A model generated the notes under the pieces. It had not been told where the DNA came from, ran no database searches, and was given only the letters and a program-made list of their open reading frames with translations. A DNA stretch of 6,890 nucleotides, from contig CAUDEV010000056.1 in NCBI GenBank assembly GCA_958448685.1, positions 1 to 6,890 of the forward strand, written 5' to 3'. Positions within the stretch are counted from its first letter, which is position 1, and each line of letters opens with the position of its first letter. The stretch is from an uncultured Alphaproteobacteria bacterium. Its GTDB lineage: Bacteria > Pseudomonadota > Alphaproteobacteria > RUG11792. The translations under genes were made by a program, and so were the position numbers. Below are positions 1 through 4,923 of the stretch, piece by piece.

Positions 1-1
1 A

Positions 2-85
2 GCGGGCGAGAAAAAGAGGGCGGAACTTGTGGCGCGGAAGGGGCCCGGAAAAATGAGAATCAACGCAATTCGTCAGGAAACCTGA
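2..85 (+). CDS. possible C-terminal tail of an upstream gene (partial)
   Basis: The frame starting at base 2 is open from the window edge to a TGA at 83-85. It gives 27 residues rich in Lys, Arg, Glu and Ala, ending in KMRINAIRQET. The base composition is clearly higher in GC than the block that follows, so it would belong to the chromosomal flank and not to the peptide cluster. The stop lies inside a small hairpin followed by four T, which fits a gene end. The other two forward frames are also open for a while, so the choice of frame is weak. I do not recognise the protein. Confidence 0.3.
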   Translation, partial: AGEKKRAELVARKGPGKMRINAIRQET

Positions 86-91
86 TGTTTT
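71..91 (+). terminator. short hairpin with T-run, possible weak terminator
   Basis: TCAGG (73-77) pairs with CCTGA (81-85) around an AAA loop. The pairing extends by one G-T wobble and one C-G pair (71-72 with 86-87) and is followed by TTTT (88-91). The stem is short and the T-run modest. It overlaps the stop codon of the possible upstream reading frame. It may act with the stronger hairpin at 109-137. Confidence 0.35.
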
Positions 92-108
92 CCCGACTCA
101 GTATCTCT

Positions 109-137
109 TGAAATCCGGCTTTGTGAGCCGGATTTCA
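109..137 (+). terminator. perfect 12-bp hairpin, probable transcription terminator
   Basis: Bases 109-120 pair without mismatch with 126-137 around a TTGTG loop. The core arms are AAATCCGGCT and AGCCGGATTT. The stem is stable and GC-rich in its upper part, and it sits 24 bases after the likely upstream stop. What follows is CTCCCCC and not a run of T, so it is not a textbook intrinsic terminator. The A-rich 5' foot and T-rich 3' foot fit a terminator whose T-run is folded into the stem. It probably ends the upstream transcription unit and insulates the peptide cluster. Confidence 0.55.
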
Positions 138-494
138 TCTCCCCCGTTCCGTCCCGTCCGCGTCAGGTTCCGCTCCCACCCAAATCAATGCCCCGCGCCC
201 CGGCACGTTTCTCCCCTCCCACCGCATCCGCCGCCCACACGCCGACCGCTTTTTCTCTGAAGTTGAGAGCGGAAGAATCTGCTAGATAGAAGGGGATAAG
301 AATGGAAATGAAAGAACAAATAGGATATTAGTGGAAAAAGTTGAGAGTTGTGGAAAATATGGGGGTTGAACTGATATGAAAAGAAATATCTATAAATATA
401 CGTATTTATATAAAAAAAATTACATGTTTTTGTGAAAAAAATATTTATGTGAATTTATAATGAATAAAAACTGAAAATATGTACAAAAAGCACA
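138..494. other. gene-free spacer with a sharp composition break
   Basis: I see no convincing gene here. The first part, to about 270, is GC-rich and dominated by C on the plus strand (C-runs at 139-145, 191-200 and 211-220). The rest is very AT-rich. The break near 275-300 marks the left edge of the AT-rich block carrying the peptide cluster. Within the AT-rich part are an 8-bp inverted repeat (391-410) and a second TATAAT (456-461) that lacks a well-spaced -35 box (TGAAAA at 433-438 is the nearest candidate). The real promoter of the next gene appears to be the one at 495-522. Confidence 0.6.
391..410. repeat. 8-bp inverted repeat with TACG loop
   Basis: TATAAATA (391-398) and TATTTATA (403-410) are perfect reverse complements separated by TACG. 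An all-AT stem is too weak to be a good terminator, and A residues rather than T follow it on the plus strand. It lies about 85 bases upstream of the -35 box of the cluster promoter, so it could be a regulator site, but in DNA this rich in A and T chance is a real alternative. Confidence 0.3.
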
Positions 495-522
495 TTGAAA
501 AAAGAAGAAATATAGATATAAT
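495..522 (+). promoter_or_regulatory. sigma-A-type promoter for the peptidase gene and probably the cluster
   Basis: TTGAAA (495-500) is followed after 16 bases by a perfect TATAAT (517-522). This predicts transcription starting near 529 and a leader of about 40 bases before the peptidase start. The promoter lies just inside the AT-rich block and points towards the whole peptide cluster. It is the best promoter I can see in the window. Confidence 0.6.
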
Positions 523-568
523 GTAAGTATGTAGACGAAAAAGAAAAGCTGAACAAGACTATTTGCAT

Positions 569-1708
569 ATGAAAAATAAAAAAAACGATGGAAAATATGT
601 AATTATAGATGACGGGACAGCAGGGGGGCTGTTTCTGAGTGAGAATGAATACTATGTTGATGAGAATAAAAAAGTTGTTTTGTGCAATTCTGAAAAAAAA
701 GATAATCTGTTTAGAAAGAGATATAAACTAACACATGGCGATAAGTGTTATAGTATCATCAAATATTTTTGCCCAGAGGTAGAATTTATCTCTATAAAAA
801 TTATGGAAACAGGGGAAAGAGGTAGCATTGATTCATTCAAAGCGGCGTTAGAATGGTGCTTAAAAGAAAAGATAAAACTTGTGCATATGAGTGTTGGAAC
901 AACAAATTATATAGATGCAAAAAAGATAGAAAATATTATAAAACAAATGGTTTCTAATAAAATGATATTATGTGCAGCGCTATCAAATACAAACTTTCCT
1001 ACATGGCCGGCATGCTTTGATGGGGTTTTCGGGGTAAGAAATTATATTGCTAAATTGCAGGAAAAAGAAATTTCGGTGTCTAAATCATTTCCTTTTTCGG
1101 AAATGAATTCGATACAGTTAAATTTTGATGACGTTTTAAAGAAGATTGTTGGGAAAGAATACAAATCAAATAGTTTTGCAGCTCCGATTATTACTGTGCT
1201 TTTGATATGTTATTTAAGGAAAAATAAAAAAGGTTCATACCAAGATGCAAAAAAATTTATTATGAATCATATAAACAAATGTATCTATGAAAAAGAATTG
1301 GAATGGAATGGGATTGTGAATAATAAAGCGTGGTCAATTCCGATAATTTTAACACGTACTGTTATTGGGGCAAAGTTGTTATATGAGTGTTTTGGGAAGG
1401 AAGACTATGAGTGTATAGTATTAACATCAGAAAAGAACCTAAAAGAGTCTTGCGTGGCAGAAATTCCATTAGAATTTTATACGCATGGGAATGTGACAGA
1501 GACGTTAATAATGGCAGTAAATACAATATACAATCCAGATGTGCTTATTATTCAAACGGATAAAAATATATTTGAAAGTAATAGTTTGATAGATTTTGAG
1601 GTTTTTGATAAAAAAGGATGGAATGTGAAAACAAGGATGGAGCAAATGCAGTTTGAAAATTGTTATAACGCATATAAATGGATAATAATGCAACTTTTAG
1701 ACGACTAA
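569..1708 (+). CDS. S8 (subtilisin-like) serine peptidase, cytosolic, candidate leader peptidase
   Basis: The first 215 or so residues form a subtilisin fold with all catalytic parts visible. Numbered from the ATG at 569 they are Asp14 in VIIDDG, His56 in THGDKCYSII, the strand motif VHMSVGT (105-111), the oxyanion Asn140 in AALSN, WPA (146-148), and Ser202 in NSFAAP, equivalent to GTSMAAP. Residues from about 240 to 379 form an extra domain I do not recognise. There is no signal peptide or membrane segment, and the catalytic Asp lies almost at the N-terminus, so there is no propeptide. Such a protein should act in the cytosol. It lies directly upstream of the Cys-rich precursor gene, so its likely role is removing the leader peptide; this is inference. 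The start is uncertain: a TTG at 563 is in frame and neither start has a clear Shine-Dalgarno site. A good promoter ends 46 bases upstream. Confidence 0.8.
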   Translation: MKNKKNDGKYVIIDDGTAGGLFLSENEYYVDENKKVVLCNSEKKDNLFRKRYKLTHGDKCYSIIKYFCPEVEFISIKIMETGERGSIDSFKAALEWCLKEKIKLVHMSVGTTNYIDAKKIENIIKQMVSNKMILCAALSNTNFPTWPACFDGVFGVRNYIAKLQEKEISVSKSFPFSEMNSIQLNFDDVLKKIVGKEYKSNSFAAPIITVLLICYLRKNKKGSYQDAKKFIMNHINKCIYEKELEWNGIVNNKAWSIPIILTRTVIGAKLLYECFGKEDYECIVLTSEKNLKESCVAEIPLEFYTHGNVTETLIMAVNTIYNPDVLIIQTDKNIFESNSLIDFEVFDKKGWNVKTRMEQMQFENCYNAYKWIIMQLLDD

Positions 1709-1725
1709 AATTTACTGGATTACTT

Positions 1726-1737
1726 TTGCGATCGCAA
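1726..1737. promoter_or_regulatory. perfect 12-bp palindrome upstream of the precursor gene, possible operator
   Basis: TTGCGATCGCAA is its own reverse complement and contains GCGATCGC, strikingly GC-rich for its surroundings. It lies in the 65-base gap between the peptidase stop and the precursor start, 36 bases before the precursor ATG. TAAAAT at 1745-1750 differs at one base from a -10 box, so the palindrome would fall in the -35 to -10 interval, a classic repressor position. No good -35 box goes with it, so an internal promoter is only possible. Confidence 0.4.
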
Positions 1738-1760
1738 TGGGTAATAAAATTATGCTCGAA

Positions 1761-1766
1761 GGGAGG
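1761..1766 (+). promoter_or_regulatory. strong ribosome binding site that fixes the precursor start
   Basis: GGGAGG is seven bases upstream of the ATG at 1774. The longer in-frame reading from an ATG at 1678 would put this site inside the coding sequence and would overlap the end of the peptidase gene, so the shorter start is clearly right. It is the strongest such site in the cluster, fitting a substrate peptide that must be made in excess of its enzymes. Confidence 0.85.
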
Positions 1767-1773
1767 TATTCAA

Positions 1774-1947
1774 ATGAAGAAAACGCTTAAAAAGAAAGAA
1801 CATAAGGGAAGAAATAATGTGAGTGTTTATGCAAATGGACCGTGTTCATGCACATGCTTTTCTACGTGTGGGTCTGCCTATGTTCAGAAAGCTCAGGCGC
1901 AGAATCAGTTATACACAAGTGTATTTGGATCTAATGCTAATCACTAA
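1774..1947 (+). CDS. Cys-rich RiPP (bacteriocin-like) precursor peptide, CLI_3235 type
   Basis: This is a 57-residue peptide with a very basic N-terminus (MKKTLKKKEHKGR), a short VSVYA segment, then a tight cysteine cluster PCSCTCFSTCGS with Cys at 24, 26, 28 and 32. A Gln-, Ala- and Asn-rich tail follows (QKAQAQNQLYTSVFGS, ending NANH). The small size, leader-like N-terminus, short-spaced cysteines and position beside a radical SAM/SPASM maturase identify it as the substrate. The KK...K start with (V/A)YA before a Cys cluster recalls the TIGR04065 CLI_3235 bacteriocin family; that assignment is from memory. The cysteines alternate with Ser and Thr (C-S-C-T-C), so they have close neighbours as thioether acceptors. 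The cleavage site is not obvious; just before or after ANG (20-22) is plausible. A hairpin follows the gene, which may let its mRNA accumulate above that of the enzymes. Confidence 0.85.
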   Translation: MKKTLKKKEHKGRNNVSVYANGPCSCTCFSTCGSAYVQKAQAQNQLYTSVFGSNANH

Positions 1948-1956
1948 AATGTAAGA

Positions 1957-2001
1957 AAGATGAGGGCTGCTACAGTGTTAATTAGTTGTAGTCCTCATTT
2001 T
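1957..2001 (+). terminator. hairpin after the precursor gene, terminator or attenuator
   Basis: Bases 1960-1973 (ATGAGGGCTGCTAC) pair with 1985-1998 (GTTGTAGTCCTCAT) around an 11-base loop. There are two G-T wobbles and one T-T mismatch, and the feet extend through AAG/TTT (1957-1959 with 1999-2001). The T-run is only TTTT and partly in the stem, so termination is probably partial. It begins ten bases after the precursor stop. This is the usual arrangement in peptide clusters for making more precursor than enzyme transcript. Confidence 0.65.
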
Positions 2002-2166
2002 AATTAGAGGATAAGTTTAAAAGTTGATTTAAGCATTATAAAAAATCGTTTAAGAATATGGCTAGAAGTATTATAGATCCTTTGAAATAGCGTTTGTTAA
2101 AATGTTGATATGTTTGTTGTAGAGTAAAAATGCTGACAATAGTAGATTTGATGAAAGAGAATAGAA
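2002..2166. other. AT-rich gap between the precursor hairpin and the maturation operon
   Basis: No gene is supported here. A ten-codon reading frame at 2058-2090 (MARSIIDPLK) lacks a ribosome binding site. A candidate promoter could start the maturation operon: TTGAAA (2082-2087), then after 18 bases TGATAT (2106-2111), which matches the -10 consensus at only three of six positions. If it is not real, the downstream genes depend on read-through of the hairpin at 1957-2001. Confidence 0.4.
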
Positions 2167-2433
2167 ATGATAGAAGAAAAAGTGAAAGATATATTAAAGA
2201 AATATAGAAATTTAGAACAGAAAAAAGACTGGAAAAATCAAAAGCTTTTAGGAAATGATCTAAAATTCAGCGCAAGAGATTTGATAAATGTATATGTGGA
2301 GTTAGAAAAAGAATTTGATATTCATTTTAAGGAAAAAGATATTGTGGCTGGAAAATTTGATACATTTGATGACATAATAAAATTGATTAACAAAGAAATA
2401 GCATATAAAACAAGAGGAAAAGAACATGCATAA
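2167..2433 (+). CDS. acyl-carrier-protein-related peptide maturation protein (TIGR04069 type)
   Basis: This 88-residue acidic and lysine-rich helical protein resembles an acyl carrier protein. DLKFSARDLINVYVELEKEF (31-50) aligns without gaps to the helix-II region of ACPs (DLGADSLD...LEEEF), and DTFDDIIKLI (65-74) matches the ACP helix-IV motif. In that alignment the phosphopantetheine serine of DSL is replaced by Ala36. A serine occurs one residue earlier (Ser35), and the following Leu is Arg. It may therefore be an ACP fold used as a docking or scaffold protein, unless Ser35 is the attachment site. It begins the maturation operon and its last eight bases overlap the maturase gene. The family name recalled for this setting is 'peptide maturation system acyl carrier-related protein'. 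Its ribosome site is a weak purine run (GAAAGAGA) at 2153-2160. Confidence 0.8.
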   Translation: MIEEKVKDILKKYRNLEQKKDWKNQKLLGNDLKFSARDLINVYVELEKEFDIHFKEKDIVAGKFDTFDDIIKLINKEIAYKTRGKEHA

Positions 2434-3832
2434 ACCATTTATTCATTGTTTCAAAACTGCAAAAGAATATTATGTATATGATGTGAATACTGATAAAATT
2501 ATTCAGGTGTCTTTCGAAACATATAATTTTTTGGAAAACAATATTTGGGATGAAAAAGCGGAAAGAGAAATAGAAAAGCTAATAAATGAAGGATATTTGA
2601 AAAGAACGCGGGTAGAAGAGGTAAAACATTTTGCTACGGACTTTTTAGAATCTTATTTAGAAAATAGAATGAATCAGTTAGTTTTGCAAGTGACACAAAA
2701 ATGTAATTTGCGTTGCAGTTATTGTGTTTATTCTGGTGATTACAAAAATAGAAATCATAGTCAAAAAGAAATGAGCTGGGAAACTGCAAAAGAAGCAGTA
2801 GATTATTTGTATGGGCATTCGATGTCTAGCGAAGACATATATATATCATTTTATGGCGGAGAGCCATTATTAATGTTCAGATTGATAAAAGAAGTAGTTG
2901 AGTATGTGAAGAGAGAATATTGCCAAAGAACGGTACATTTTAATTTGACCACTAATGGAACGTTGTTTACACCAGAAATTGTTCAGTATTTTATTAAAAA
3001 TAATATACAAATTATGTTTAGTTTGGATGGGCCTAAAGAAGTGCACGATAAAAATAGAATATTTGCAGGAAGTAATAGAGGATCATTTGAAAAATTGAGA
3101 GATAGCATGAAAATGATATATAGTATGGACAGAAAATATTATAAAAAAAATGTGTCTTTCAACACAGTGTTAGATCCCCAAAATGAGTTAAGAACAATAT
3201 ATGAGTTTTTGGATAAAGATAGGCTGATTTCGAAAAATTTGAGTAGAATATCTGTTTTGAATGATAATTATACGGATAAACAATGTGAATTTAGCGGAGA
3301 ATTTGTTGAAGAACAGGAATATGAATATTTTAAATGTTTTCTTTCAAAATTAAAACGAATTAATGAAAAATTTGTGGCTAGAGCAGTAAAAGAAGAATTT
3401 GATAATGAAATGAGAGAAATTAAACAACATGAGGAAAAAATGCAAGAAGAGATTTCAAAGGTAAATCATCATAGTGGTCCCTGTATTCCAGGCGCGAAAA
3501 AAATTTTTGTAACAGCAGAAGGAAATATATATCCGTGTGAGCGAGTGAGTGAAATATCAGAAGTTTCCAAAATAGGTGATATAAAAAAAGGAATAGATAA
3601 AAACAAAGTGTTAAATTTGCTAAATATAGAACGATATTCGCAAGACCGGTGTAAGGATTGTTGGGCATATCAACATTGCACAATTTGTATAGCATGTGCA
3701 GATGACACTAAAAATATTTCAAATAAAGAAATAGAAAAACATTGCTGGAAGGTTAGAGGGGGATTTGAAGAGGCAATGAAAAATTACTGTACTTTAAAAG
3801 AACTTGGTTATAAATTTGAGGAGTATGAATGA
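2426..3832 (+). CDS. ccpM: radical SAM/SPASM Cys-rich peptide maturase (CcpM type)
   Basis: The protein has 468 residues. Residues 1-65 (YYVYDVNTDKIIQVS, then EIEKLINEGYLKR) resemble the PqqD-like recognition element that binds RiPP leaders. The radical SAM core follows: CNLRCSYC (Cys93, Cys97, Cys100) binds the 4Fe-4S cluster that cleaves S-adenosylmethionine, YGGEPLL (143-149) is the usual GGEP motif, and TTNGTL and FSLDGP fit the barrel. The C-terminus is a SPASM domain for auxiliary clusters, with Cys353 in GPCIPG, Cys371 in YPCERV, then Cys409, 412, 418, 421, 424 and 440. The architecture matches maturases making cysteine thioether links in ranthipeptides, and from memory best fits TIGR04068. 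It overlaps the upstream gene by eight bases; AAGAGG at 2412-2417 is a well-placed ribosome site. A charged helical insert at about 320-347 separates core from SPASM. The exact bond made is inferred. Confidence 0.9.
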   Translation: MHKPFIHCFKTAKEYYVYDVNTDKIIQVSFETYNFLENNIWDEKAEREIEKLINEGYLKRTRVEEVKHFATDFLESYLENRMNQLVLQVTQKCNLRCSYCVYSGDYKNRNHSQKEMSWETAKEAVDYLYGHSMSSEDIYISFYGGEPLLMFRLIKEVVEYVKREYCQRTVHFNLTTNGTLFTPEIVQYFIKNNIQIMFSLDGPKEVHDKNRIFAGSNRGSFEKLRDSMKMIYSMDRKYYKKNVSFNTVLDPQNELRTIYEFLDKDRLISKNLSRISVLNDNYTDKQCEFSGEFVEEQEYEYFKCFLSKLKRINEKFVARAVKEEFDNEMREIKQHEEKMQEEISKVNHHSGPCIPGAKKIFVTAEGNIYPCERVSEISEVSKIGDIKKGIDKNKVLNLLNIERYSQDRCKDCWAYQHCTICIACADDTKNISNKEIEKHCWKVRGGFEEAMKNYCTLKELGYKFEEYE

Positions 3833-4878
3833 AAATGTTAAAAAGAGTAGGTATATTTCCGGTAGATCAAGAAAGTATAACACTATTTGAGAACATACAT
3901 GAATGTAGATATGGTGAAATTATGCATATTGCTTCAATAAAAGCATGGGGACTTTGCGGGAAAAAAATTCAACGTTGTGATGGTAGTGAGATAATAATAG
4001 AGGAGGGAATAGGTAATATTATAAAAGAATGTGAAGTGTTAATTCTTCTTGAAAGTTGGCACGATGCATCGCCTGAATATATAAAGAGCGTGGTGAAAAC
4101 AGCAAAGCAGAAATCCATAACGATAGTTTCTATTAATAATATCAGGAACAGTTTAGAGATAGATCAGCATTATGAAAATGTCGTTGTTGCTAAAAAATTA
4201 AAAATTCAAAAAAAGTGTGACGATTTAAGAGTAAGAAAGATAAATATTCCGGTTATTTGCGTTTTGGGTTTGACACAAAATAGTGGAAAATTGAAAATGG
4301 AATTAGAACTGCAAAAATGTTTGAAACAAAAAGGATATAAAGTTGCAGCAATTGTTTCTGGATTAAATGGATTAATTGGGAAAGATACATTTTGCTTTGA
4401 AAAGAAATATTTAAATGGGAAAAATAGGAATGAAGAGATAATTATAAATATAAATGCGGCTGTAAAGCGGTTAGAACAAGATTATGATATTGTAATTGTT
4501 GGGATACCAGGAGCATGTCTCTCGTTTAATCCACAATATTCTAATGATTTTGGCATTACTACACAATTGTTTATGTGTGCAATAGAACCAGATTATAGTG
4601 TTTTGATGCTACCATATATGCGCTATGAAGAAGCGTTTATTAGTCATGTTAAAGATGAGGTTCAAAAAAGATATGATATTACAATTAATGATATTGGAAT
4701 ATCAGAATTTGCAATTGATATGGATGCGAGTTTTGAACAAAAAAAGATGTGTTTTTTAAAATTAATTGACAAGGAAAGGGATTTTGAGCATTTGAAAAAA
4801 ATATCAGTTGTTGATATTAAAAGTGATTCTCAAATAGAAAAATTGAGCGATAGGATTATTTGGACACTTGAAAATTAA
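3829..4878 (+). CDS. P-loop-like peptide maturation system protein (TIGR04066 type)
   Basis: The protein has 349 residues, no signal peptide and no membrane segment. The N-terminal half looks alpha/beta (KRVGIFPVD; ECEVLILLESWHDASPEYI at 67-85). The C-terminal half carries a nucleotide-binding-like unit: ICVLGLTQNSGKLKMELELQ (143-162), then KGYKVAAIVSG (168-178) and YDIVIVGIPGA (219-229) as a Walker-B-like strand. G147...SGK154 resembles the deviant P-loops of BioD/CobQ and DUF1611 proteins. The usual Thr or Ser after the lysine is Leu155, so nucleotide binding may be altered. It starts in an ATGA overlap with the maturase stop, with GAGGAG five bases upstream; Met3 is an alternative start. 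The family recalled for this place in the cluster is TIGR04066, a peptide maturation protein of unknown activity. Activating the substrate or feeding energy into the modification are guesses. Confidence 0.8.
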   Translation: MKMLKRVGIFPVDQESITLFENIHECRYGEIMHIASIKAWGLCGKKIQRCDGSEIIIEEGIGNIIKECEVLILLESWHDASPEYIKSVVKTAKQKSITIVSINNIRNSLEIDQHYENVVVAKKLKIQKKCDDLRVRKINIPVICVLGLTQNSGKLKMELELQKCLKQKGYKVAAIVSGLNGLIGKDTFCFEKKYLNGKNRNEEIIININAAVKRLEQDYDIVIVGIPGACLSFNPQYSNDFGITTQLFMCAIEPDYSVLMLPYMRYEEAFISHVKDEVQKRYDITINDIGISEFAIDMDASFEQKKMCFLKLIDKERDFEHLKKISVVDIKSDSQIEKLSDRIIWTLEN

Positions 4879-4908
4879 ACATAAGCTTGTCGCATTTTGA
4901 AATATATA

Positions 4909-4916
4909 GGGGGAAG
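4909..4916 (+). promoter_or_regulatory. ribosome binding site that fixes the permease start
   Basis: GGGGGAAG ends seven bases before the ATG at 4924. An earlier in-frame TTG at 4897 would place this site inside the coding sequence and has no ribosome site of its own, so the ATG at 4924 is preferred. Confidence 0.7.
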
Positions 4917-4923
4917 AAAGAAT

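Larger units (their letters stand above)
495..4878 (+). other. RiPP biosynthetic gene cluster (peptidase, precursor, carrier-like protein, radical SAM maturase, P-loop partner)
   Basis: Five genes in the same direction share a low GC content and tight spacing, with overlaps between the last three. A Cys-rich substrate peptide beside a radical SAM/SPASM enzyme with a leader-recognition segment defines a ribosomally made, post-translationally modified peptide cluster. The permease at 4924 may be part of it: the gap is 45 bases with no terminator. The product is probably a bacteriocin or signal peptide with thioether links, which is inference. Confidence 0.8.

Noticed and set aside
246..272. CCGCT...AGCGG inverted repeat near the composition break
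   Set aside because: The stem needs a four-base bulge and is short; there is no T-run on the plus strand, so it is not a convincing terminator or site.
1678..1773. Longer precursor reading frame starting inside the peptidase gene
   Set aside because: It overlaps the peptidase end, has no ribosome site, and would bury the strong GGGAGG site. The ATG at 1774 is the convincing start.
2058..2090. Ten-codon reading frame MARSIIDPLK between precursor and carrier-like gene
   Set aside because: No ribosome site precedes it, it has no cysteines, and a frame this short is expected by chance.
3420..3695. Reverse-strand reading frame inside the maturase gene
   Set aside because: It is antisense to a well-supported gene with radical SAM and SPASM motifs. 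The same applies to the reverse frames at 1505-1693, 4875-5180, 5293-5607 and 6177-6437.
4897..4923. TTG start nine codons upstream for the permease
   Set aside because: It has no ribosome site of its own, and the extra residues cover the site serving the ATG at 4924.
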